Origin: Bacteroidota bacterium
GTDB lineage: Bacteria; Bacteroidota; Ignavibacteria; Ignavibacteriales; Melioribacteraceae
Assembly: GCA_021814855.1 (NCBI GenBank)
Contig: JAKAHQ010000124.1
Span: forward strand, 1-5,934
DNA length: 5,934 nt
Reading direction: 5' to 3'
Part shown: positions 1 through 5,185 of the stretch, piece after piece
Numbering within the stretch: position 1 is the stretch's first letter
Layout of the letters: every line of letters begins with the position of its first letter
Position numbers and translations under genes: made by a program
Notes under the pieces: generated by a model
What the model was told of the DNA's origin: nothing
Databases searched by the model: none
Seen by the model: the letters and a program-made list of their open reading frames with translations, nothing else

Positions 1-75
1 AACGCTTTCGGTACAAAAGATTTGGAAGGTGCGGATTATAGGGCTTGTAAGAATTTCGGCCCGCTCTATAGATAA
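1..75 (+). CDS. C-terminal end of an unrecognised gene (partial)
   Basis: Reading from base 1 in frame 1 gives 24 residues, ending in NFGPLYR, then a TAA stop at 73-75. The gene starts left of the window. The fragment is too short to assign a family: it shows no motif, no membrane segment and no recognisable C-terminal sorting signal. Only 47 bases separate its stop from the transporter start at 123, and no hairpin with a U-tract lies between them, so it is probably the upstream member of the same operon. That the frame is coding is inferred from its position and spacing; with so few codons it could be a chance open stretch. Confidence 0.5.
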   Translation, partial: NAFGTKDLEGADYRACKNFGPLYR

Positions 76-110
76 AAAAGTTGCAACGCTAACTAATCAA
101 AAAGTTTCAC

Positions 111-116
111 AAGGAA
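111..116 (+). promoter_or_regulatory. Ribosome binding site of the fucP-like gene
   Basis: AAGGAA lies six bases before the ATG at 123. It supports that start over the next in-frame Met (codon 6, base 138), which has no comparable purine run at the right distance. Confidence 0.6.
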
Positions 117-122
117 ATAAAT

Positions 123-1463
123 ATGGATCTATCAAGAATGTTTAAAACCGAAGACGGTAAGAACTATATTTTCACATTTGTTCTTGTTAGCACACTATTT
201 TTATTATGGGGAACGTGCAACGGAATGATCGATGTAATGGATAAACACTTCCAGGATTATTTACACTTATCAAAAGCACAATCTGCATGGGTTCAGTTTG
301 CGCATTATCTCGGGTACCTTTTGATGGCGCTGCCAGCAAGCTGGCTTGCGCGCAAGCTCGGGTATAAGGGCGGTATTATTGCGGGACTTTCTCTTGTATC
401 GCTTGGCGGTTTCTGGTTCATACCCGCCACAAGCATCTCCGCGTTTTGGGCTTTCCTTCTGGGAGTTTGTTTAATTGCAATGGGTCTAACTATTTTGGAA
501 ACAGTTGCCAATCCGTACACAACAGTGCTTGGTCCCAAGCAGTATGCGGCAACAAGAATCAACTTTGCGCAGTCGTTCAACGGCATCGGTTGGATACTCG
601 GCCCAATTATAGGCGGCACATTTTTCTATTCTTCGCAGGGAGCAGATGTTGCACAGGGACGGCTTTATATACCTTATATGGTTGTTGCTATTATCGTTCT
701 TGTGATGGCCGTCATTTTTTATTTTGCGAATGTTCCGGATCTAAATACGGAAGACGAATATCATTTGAGCGATTCGAAAGAAGAGGGAATTAAACGGTCC
801 ATCTGGAGGCACCCGCATTTTACCGGCGCGGTTCTCGCTCAGTTTTTATATGTTGCAGCGCAAGCAGGAATTTTCAGCTTCTTTATTAATTATATGATAG
901 AAGAAATTCCTGCTATCTCTCAATCGCTTGCAGGGAACTGGTTCTTTAAAGATCGTGCAGTGCTTCGCGGCGGAAGTTATTTTGTAAATGAGCAGGGAGC
1001 TACATTTTTGCTCGGTACAATCGGGTTCCCGCTCTTCCTAATCGGCCGGGCATCCGGTGCTGTTATTCTAAGAAAATTAAAAGCTCACAGAGTGCTCGGC
1101 ACTTATGCGTTAATAAATGTATTTCTTTGCGGAGTTGTGGTTCTAAAACTTGGCTGGATTTCCGTAGCATCCGTATTCCTAAGTTTTTTGTTTATGTCGA
1201 TAATGTTTCCAACAATTTTCGCGCTGGGTATCTACGGGTTGGGGGTGCAGGCAAAGCGAGCTTCGGGTTTCATTGTTATGGCAATTATCGGCGGGGCAAT
1301 TATGCCCAAGCTGATGGGATATCTCGGAGATGTTTATAATATGTCGGTCAGCTTTTTAATGCCAATGTTTTGTTTTGCCGTTGTAGCAATTTATGGATAC
1401 TTATGGTCAAAACTGAGCGGCGTTGAAAAAATGGAAAAGATTTCTTCGCTTAAAGGACATTAA
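123..1463 (+). CDS. fucP: FucP-family sugar:H+ symporter (MFS, FHS family)
   Basis: This is a 446-residue inner-membrane protein with about 12 hydrophobic helices in two halves, joined by a hydrophilic cytoplasmic loop at about 204-231. It should import a hexose or deoxyhexose with a proton. The call rests on family signatures: WGTCNGMID in helix 1 (Asp37), LETVANPYTTVLGP in helix 4 (Glu126), NFAQSFN in helix 5 (Gln150, Asn153), EEIP after helix 7, FIGR-like LIGRASG, and SGFIVMAIIGG near helix 11. Asp37 and Glu126 sit where E. coli FucP has Asp46 and Glu135, known to matter for proton coupling and sugar binding; the offset of nine residues is constant. The substrate is not proven: fucose, glucose, galactose or another sugar are all possible in this family. 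An oddity is a long loop at about 259-292, discussed in the findings. The enzyme gene follows 76 bases downstream, so the two are probably co-transcribed. Confidence 0.9.
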   Translation: MDLSRMFKTEDGKNYIFTFVLVSTLFLLWGTCNGMIDVMDKHFQDYLHLSKAQSAWVQFAHYLGYLLMALPASWLARKLGYKGGIIAGLSLVSLGGFWFIPATSISAFWAFLLGVCLIAMGLTILETVANPYTTVLGPKQYAATRINFAQSFNGIGWILGPIIGGTFFYSSQGADVAQGRLYIPYMVVAIIVLVMAVIFYFANVPDLNTEDEYHLSDSKEEGIKRSIWRHPHFTGAVLAQFLYVAAQAGIFSFFINYMIEEIPAISQSLAGNWFFKDRAVLRGGSYFVNEQGATFLLGTIGFPLFLIGRASGAVILRKLKAHRVLGTYALINVFLCGVVVLKLGWISVASVFLSFLFMSIMFPTIFALGIYGLGVQAKRASGFIVMAIIGGAIMPKLMGYLGDVYNMSVSFLMPMFCFAVVAIYGYLWSKLSGVEKMEKISSLKGH

Positions 1464-1528
1464 TTCTTGCTGGAACATGTCAATGTATTGCGAATCGATA
1501 GATTATTCGAAAGTGATCTAATAATTTT

Positions 1529-1533
1529 GGGAG
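1529..1533 (+). promoter_or_regulatory. Ribosome binding site of the enolase-superfamily gene
   Basis: GGGAG lies six bases before the ATG at 1540. This is good Shine-Dalgarno spacing and fixes the start. The 76-base gap before the gene shows no convincing terminator or promoter. Confidence 0.6.
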
Positions 1534-1539
1534 CTGGTA

Positions 1540-2649
1540 ATGCTGATCGAAAAAATTGAAATGCGTCACATTAAGATGGTTTTAGAATCTCCGTTCGAAA
1601 CTTCGACGGGTGTTGAATATGACGAAGAACATATTATAGTCAGCGTATTTTCGCAAGGACTAACCGGCTGGGGCGAGTCTGTTGCTGAGGGAACGCCTTT
1701 TTATTCGTACGAGACTGTCCAAACCGTGTGGCACATTTTAAAAGATTTTTTAATTCCGGGGTTGCTCGGTAAAAATATTTTATCCGTTAAGAATGCAATT
1801 AAACTTGGCGATCGCGTGCGCGGTCATCGTATGGCAAAAGCCGGGTTGGAATCTGCTCTGTGGGATTTATTCGCAAAGGCGGAAGGGATTTCTCTTTCGA
1901 AAATGCTGGGCGGCATACGAGATAAGGTTGACGTGGGTGTGAGCATCGGCATACAATCCGATGTAGCTGTGCTGCTTAAAAAGATTGAAGACTACCTTGC
2001 GGAAGGATACAAAAGAATAAAAATTAAAATTGCGCCCGGCAGAGATTTGCAGTTTGTCAAAGCTGTTCGAAAAGAATTTCCGGATATATTATTTCAGGTT
2101 GACGCAAACTCCGCTTATAGTCTTGATGATGCCGGGTTGTTCAAAACTATGGATGATTATAATCTTTTATTGATTGAACAACCGCTTGGTTATGACGATA
2201 TTTATGAGCACTCAAAACTTCAAAAAGAATTGATCACGCCGATTTGCCTTGATGAAAGCATTCACTCTCTAGCGAATGCCCGCGCAGCATTGGGGTTGAA
2301 CAGCTGCAAGATAATAAATATCAAACCGGGTCGAGTTGGGGGATTCACGGAGTCTAAATTAATTCATGATTTGTGCGTCGTGCAAAACATTCCGGTATGG
2401 CACGGCGGTATGTTGGAATCAGGAATTGGACGCGCCGGTAACATTGCATTGGCCTCGCTTCCTAATTTTACTTTGCCCGGAGATATTTCGGCAAGCAAAA
2501 GATATTACAAGGAAGATATCGTAGAACCAGCATTTGAATTAAATCCTGACGGAACTATAACTGTTCCTGTAAAACCCGGCATCGGTGTAGAAGTGGCCAT
2601 GGATAAACTGGAAAGAGTAACTGTAAGAAAAGAAGTATTCAAAATGTGA
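1540..2649 (+). CDS. Enolase-superfamily enzyme, N-succinylamino acid racemase / o-succinylbenzoate synthase type
   Basis: This is a 369-residue cytosolic enzyme, the usual length for the family. An N-terminal capping domain spans about residues 1-125 and carries GWGE at 43-46 and AKAGLESALWDL at 99-110. A modified TIM barrel follows. The full catalytic set of the MLE subgroup is visible: the KxK pair Lys161/Lys163 in IKIKIAPGRD, metal ligands Asp188 (VDAN), Glu213 (IEQP) and Asp238 (LDES), and Lys262 at the end of strand six in NIKPGRVGG. Spacing agrees with characterised N-acylamino acid racemases to within one residue. Later stretches, GGMLESGIGRA, LPNFTLPGDIS and PGIGVEV, are also typical of that family. 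Known members abstract a proton alpha to a carboxylate, to racemise N-succinyl amino acids or to dehydrate the menaquinone precursor SHCHC. No men genes are visible, and the sugar-locus setting suggests a different or promiscuous substrate. It is not a mandelate racemase-type sugar-acid dehydratase, because the His/Asp dyad is replaced by Lys262. Confidence 0.85.
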   Translation: MLIEKIEMRHIKMVLESPFETSTGVEYDEEHIIVSVFSQGLTGWGESVAEGTPFYSYETVQTVWHILKDFLIPGLLGKNILSVKNAIKLGDRVRGHRMAKAGLESALWDLFAKAEGISLSKMLGGIRDKVDVGVSIGIQSDVAVLLKKIEDYLAEGYKRIKIKIAPGRDLQFVKAVRKEFPDILFQVDANSAYSLDDAGLFKTMDDYNLLLIEQPLGYDDIYEHSKLQKELITPICLDESIHSLANARAALGLNSCKIINIKPGRVGGFTESKLIHDLCVVQNIPVWHGGMLESGIGRAGNIALASLPNFTLPGDISASKRYYKEDIVEPAFELNPDGTITVPVKPGIGVEVAMDKLERVTVRKEVFKM

Positions 2650-2667
2650 TTCGGAGATTCTGAAAAA

Positions 2668-2703
2668 AATTTGCGCTGACATAAATTGAGGTTAACGCAA
2701 ATT
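2668..2703. terminator. Hairpin after the racemase-type gene, terminator-like on the minus strand
   Basis: AATTTGCG (2668-2675) pairs with CGCAAATT (2696-2703). After one mismatch (2676/2695), four more pairs can form (2677-2680 with 2691-2694, one of them G-U), leaving a 10-base loop. It begins 19 bases after the stop of the racemase-type gene, as expected for a 3' end. However, a run of seven A precedes the stem and no T-run follows it, so an intrinsic-terminator U-tract exists only in minus-strand transcripts. It may act in both directions or simply stabilise the 3' end of the upstream operon. Confidence 0.4.
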
Positions 2704-2774
2704 ATGTAATCTATCATCAAAGAGAATCGATACTTGAAAAGTAAAAACTATCTAATCTAAAATTTGCATATATC

Positions 2775-2918
2775 TTAACCAAAAAAATGTGCGTTACCGA
2801 ATGATTCCGTAGAAATATGTATAAATATTTTCTTTGTCCCCGATTCTTCAGCTCTCATAAAATCAATCGCATTAAGTGCGTACGGTAGATAAAAATTATT
2901 TGTTCTCCGGTCTAACAT
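2775..2918 (-). other. Possible small ORF or gene remnant, minus strand
   Basis: A minus-strand frame is open from 2960 back to a TAA at 2775-2777, 61 codons. It has one ATG at 2916-2918 that would give 47 residues. The peptide contains ALNAIDFMRAEESGTKKIFI, which looks like real amphipathic-helix-plus-strand protein and vaguely like the C-terminal end of a dehydrogenase or oxidoreductase, but I cannot assign a family. No Shine-Dalgarno precedes the ATG and no minus-strand promoter is clear. In its favour, the hairpin at 2668-2703 reads as an intrinsic terminator for a transcript from this strand. It could be a decayed gene end, a small protein or chance. Confidence 0.2.
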
Positions 2919-2974
2919 TCTCGAATTATTCTGCTCAATACTATAGGTTCGAAATTTAATTTATTGCGATATTG

Positions 2975-2988
2975 CTAAATCGTTTAAC
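2975..2988. promoter_or_regulatory. Possible auxiliary LacI-type operator
   Basis: CTAAATCGTTTAAC matches 11 of 14 positions of the perfect palindrome at 3100-3113. It includes an intact right half-site (GTTTAAC) and the central CG typical of LacI-family operators. The centres are 125 bp apart, close to twelve helical turns, which would suit looping. In AT-rich DNA an 11/14 match is not rare, so this is a candidate only. Confidence 0.3.
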
Positions 2989-3063
2989 TAAATTTTTTAT
3001 CCGATTTGCTGTCTGTGATGTATATAAAGCTAAAAAATAAAGAATTGGATTCCAAAAATTAAC

Positions 3064-3094
3064 TTGACATAAAAGTCATGTTGAATTATATTTG
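3064..3094 (+). promoter_or_regulatory. Promoter of the lacI-dehydrogenase operon
   Basis: TTGACA (3064-3069) and TATATT (3087-3092) are separated by exactly 17 bases, a near-ideal housekeeping sigma layout. The -10 region extends to TATATTTG (3087-3094), which also fits the Bacteroidetes-type TAnnTTTG element with an upstream TTG at suitable distance. Transcription should start near 3098-3101, leaving a leader of only about 20 bases before the ATG at 3121. Confidence 0.7.
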
Positions 3095-3099
3095 AATCA

Positions 3100-3113
3100 G
3101 TTAAACGTTTAAC
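3100..3113. promoter_or_regulatory. LacI-family operator (perfect 14-bp palindrome)
   Basis: GTTAAACGTTTAAC is a perfect inverted repeat with a central CG, the hallmark of LacI/PurR/CcpA-family operators; its core AAACGTTT is also the core of PurR sites. It covers the predicted transcription start of the gene encoding a LacI-family protein just downstream, so simple negative autoregulation is the obvious reading. That the adjacent regulator binds it is inferred. Confidence 0.75.
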
Positions 3114-3120
3114 CTAACTT

Positions 3121-4140
3121 ATGTCATATACAATCAAAGATGTAGCAGAAAAAGCAGGCGTTTCTACCGCCACAGTTTCTCTTGTAGTTCATAATCATAA
3201 GCGGATTTCACCCGAGACACGCAAGAAAGTTTTGAAGGTTATTAAGCAGCTAAATTACTATCCGTCGAGATCGGCAAGGGGACTAGTTTCCAAAAAAACA
3301 GGAAACATTGGCTTTGTTCTTACTGAAGATCACTTCTTAAAAACCGAACCGTTTTATACGAGAATATTTTTAGGAACCGAGTTCGCAACACGGGAAACAA
3401 ATTATTATGTGCTGCTTACAACTGTGGATTCTAATTTTGAAAAGAGCTCTCCGCTTCCGCGTTTTATAGAAGAGAAAAGTGTCGATGGTCTTATCATCGC
3501 CGGTAAAGTACCGCTTCCGTTTTTAGACCGCGTAAAACAAATTGATATTCCTGTGGTGTTTGTTGACTATTATCCTCCGCACGGCGACTTTCCCGTTGTT
3601 ATGATAGACAACATAAAAGGAGGAATGCTCGCCACTCAACATTTAATAAACCTGGGAAATACTAAAATCGGATTTGTAGGCGGCGACCTTAATCATCCGA
3701 GTATTTCCGATCGGCTTTATGGTTACAGAAAAGCTCTGGCGCAGGCTTCGATTGATATAAATGAATCGTATATCAGCACGGAAGAACAGAACACTACAAA
3801 GCAAACAGGCTATTCGGCAGCGGAAAAATTATTTAACAAAGCCGCAGATATTACAGCGGTCTTTGCTTGTAACGATGCAATGGCACTTGGAGTATTACAA
3901 TATTTAAAAGAGCATGGATACAAAGTGCCCGACGATATAGGTTTGATCGGCTTTGATGATGTTGAATCTGACCTTCTCGTTGAACCGACTATCAGCACCA
4001 TTAAAGTCCCTAAAATTGAATTGGGCGTTGAGGCGATGAAACTAATTGTAAATGTAGTGGAAAATATCGATTCGTCCCCAAGAAAAACTTTAATCCCTGT
4101 CGAACTTGTCGCAAGAGAATCTACCAGGAAGAATATTTAG
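3121..4140 (+). CDS. LacI-family transcriptional regulator
   Basis: This 339-residue protein is a standard-length LacI/GalR-family DNA-binding repressor. The N-terminal helix-turn-helix is at about 4-24 (TIKDVAEKAGVSTATVSLVV). The hinge helix PSRSARGL is at 48-55, with Leu55 as the expected minor-groove intercalating leucine; both resemble CcpA and PurR/CytR proteins. From about residue 60 a periplasmic-binding-protein-like effector domain follows, with family signatures VDGLIIAG, VVMIDN, GFVGG, FACNDAMALGVLQYL, VPDDIGLIGFDD and PTISTIKVP. The effector cannot be read from sequence; a sugar or sugar derivative is likely from the neighbours. The start is supported by the TIKDVA motif immediately after the ATG. 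No clear Shine-Dalgarno is present, and the short leader consists mostly of the operator at 3100-3113. It heads an operon with the dehydrogenase 21 bases downstream. Confidence 0.93.
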   Translation: MSYTIKDVAEKAGVSTATVSLVVHNHKRISPETRKKVLKVIKQLNYYPSRSARGLVSKKTGNIGFVLTEDHFLKTEPFYTRIFLGTEFATRETNYYVLLTTVDSNFEKSSPLPRFIEEKSVDGLIIAGKVPLPFLDRVKQIDIPVVFVDYYPPHGDFPVVMIDNIKGGMLATQHLINLGNTKIGFVGGDLNHPSISDRLYGYRKALAQASIDINESYISTEEQNTTKQTGYSAAEKLFNKAADITAVFACNDAMALGVLQYLKEHGYKVPDDIGLIGFDDVESDLLVEPTISTIKVPKIELGVEAMKLIVNVVENIDSSPRKTLIPVELVARESTRKNI

Positions 4141-4161
4141 AAAAAAAAGTTACTAATTATT

Positions 4162-5175
4162 ATGCATGCACTGCAGTTAAGAGCACATAAACATTTGGAA
4201 ATAATCGACTACCCTCTCACAAAATTGAAAAATGGTGAGGTACTGGTTCAAGTTAAAGCTGCAGGAATTTGCGGAACAGATTTTCATTTGTTTGATGGAT
4301 CAGCAAAGGTTGATTTGCCTGTCATTATCGGTCACGAGTTTAGCGGAATTGTAATAGATAAAAATTTTGGAGTAGACTTCTTTGAAAATGACGACCATGT
4401 TGTTGTAGATCCCAATATATACTGCGGTAAGTGTTTCTATTGTCGTAATGGAAAAGTTAATTACTGCGAAAACTTAAAAGCTCTTGGTGTTAATATTAAT
4501 GGCGGATTAGCGGAATATACAATTGTTCCTTCGTCGCAAGTTTATCGTTTGCCTACATCATTTTCGTTAAATAAAGCCGCATATACAGAGCCGCTTTCAT
4601 GCTGCCTGAGAGGCATGGATATAATTAAAATTAAGCACGGCGAAACGGTTGTAGTTTTAGGCGGAGGAACTATTGGATTACTGATGGTTCAATTGGCACA
4701 AATTGCCGGAGCTTCGGAAATAATTTTATTAGAGCCGGTAGATAACAAGCAAAAAATCGGATTGACTTTGGGAGCCGATTATGCTTTTAATCCAGAACAA
4801 AAAAAATTATTTGAAAATATTTCCGATCTCACTTACGGCGGAGCTGATGTTGTTGTTGAATGTGTTGGGAATTCGGCTGCAGTTAATCTCGCTTTTAATC
4901 TTACTAAAAGAGGCGGAAGAGTGCTCATCTTCGGATTAAGCCCGAAGAACACAACGGTTGAGTTCAATTTGCAGGAAGCTTTTTATAAAGAACTTTCTAT
5001 CAGCACATCCTTGCTAAATCCTTTTACGTTTCAACGAGCCGTCGATTTGCTCGTTTCAGAAAAAATAGATGTCGAAAAATTTTCTACAAAAGAATTGGAC
5101 TTATCCGATACCAAAAATCTGTTCTACTCCGGAAGAGATAATAACGTAATTAAATATCAATTCGTTAATCATTAA
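4162..5175 (+). CDS. Zinc-dependent medium-chain alcohol/polyol dehydrogenase
   Basis: This 337-residue cytosolic oxidoreductase belongs to the sorbitol/threonine dehydrogenase branch of the medium-chain family. The GroES-like catalytic domain carries AGICGTDFH (Cys37 as zinc ligand), GHEFSG (His58, Glu59) and TEPLSC (Glu143), a full set of candidate catalytic-zinc ligands. Cys88, Cys91, Cys94 and Cys102 form the structural zinc lobe. The Rossmann fold begins at VVVLGGGTIG (glycines 167-169 and 172). Acidic Glu191 at the end of the second strand suggests NAD rather than NADP. It probably oxidises a sugar, polyol or sugar-acid hydroxyl, but the substrate cannot be decided. The gene follows the regulator by 21 bases and ends ten bases before the secreted-protein gene, so it is the middle member of the operon. 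No good Shine-Dalgarno precedes this ATG; the conserved N-terminal strand begins right after it, so the start is plausible. Confidence 0.9.
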   Translation: MHALQLRAHKHLEIIDYPLTKLKNGEVLVQVKAAGICGTDFHLFDGSAKVDLPVIIGHEFSGIVIDKNFGVDFFENDDHVVVDPNIYCGKCFYCRNGKVNYCENLKALGVNINGGLAEYTIVPSSQVYRLPTSFSLNKAAYTEPLSCCLRGMDIIKIKHGETVVVLGGGTIGLLMVQLAQIAGASEIILLEPVDNKQKIGLTLGADYAFNPEQKKLFENISDLTYGGADVVVECVGNSAAVNLAFNLTKRGGRVLIFGLSPKNTTVEFNLQEAFYKELSISTSLLNPFTFQRAVDLLVSEKIDVEKFSTKELDLSDTKNLFYSGRDNNVIKYQFVNH

Positions 5176-5180
5176 GGGAG
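5176..5180 (+). promoter_or_regulatory. Ribosome binding site of the secreted-protein gene
   Basis: GGGAG lies five bases before the ATG at 5186 and directly after the dehydrogenase stop. It fixes the start of the open frame running off the right edge. Confidence 0.65.
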
Positions 5181-5185
5181 CAGTT

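Larger units (their letters stand above)
2650..3120. other. Intergenic region between the two operons
   Basis: This is an AT-rich 471-base stretch with no convincing + strand gene. From left to right it holds the hairpin at 2668-2703, a short minus-strand open frame at 2775-2918 (47 codons, uncertain), an operator-like site at 2975-2988, and the lacI promoter and operator at 3064-3113. I see no tRNA, riboswitch fold or long repeat here. Between about 3000 and 3060 nothing is recognisable. Confidence 0.6.

Noticed and set aside
80..93. GTTGCAACGCTAAC before the transporter gene, considered as another LacI-type operator
   Set aside because: Only about 7-8 of 14 positions agree with the palindrome at 3100-3113 and the central CG is not symmetric. 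The GTTGCAAC palindrome alone is too short to support a site.
1491..1509. Small inverted repeat CGAAT...ATTCG between the transporter and the racemase-type gene
   Set aside because: Five-base AT-rich arms with a nine-base loop and no T-run do not make a believable terminator.
1540..2649. Annotation as fuconate, galactonate or other sugar-acid dehydratase
   Set aside because: Those enzymes use a His/Asp pair in the barrel; here Lys262 occupies the sixth-strand position and Lys161/Lys163 the second, which is the racemase/OSBS pattern.
2505..2720. 71-codon minus-strand open frame over the end of the racemase-type gene
   Set aside because: It lies largely antisense to strongly conserved coding sequence, and its peptide has no recognisable features. 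It is a shadow of the real gene.
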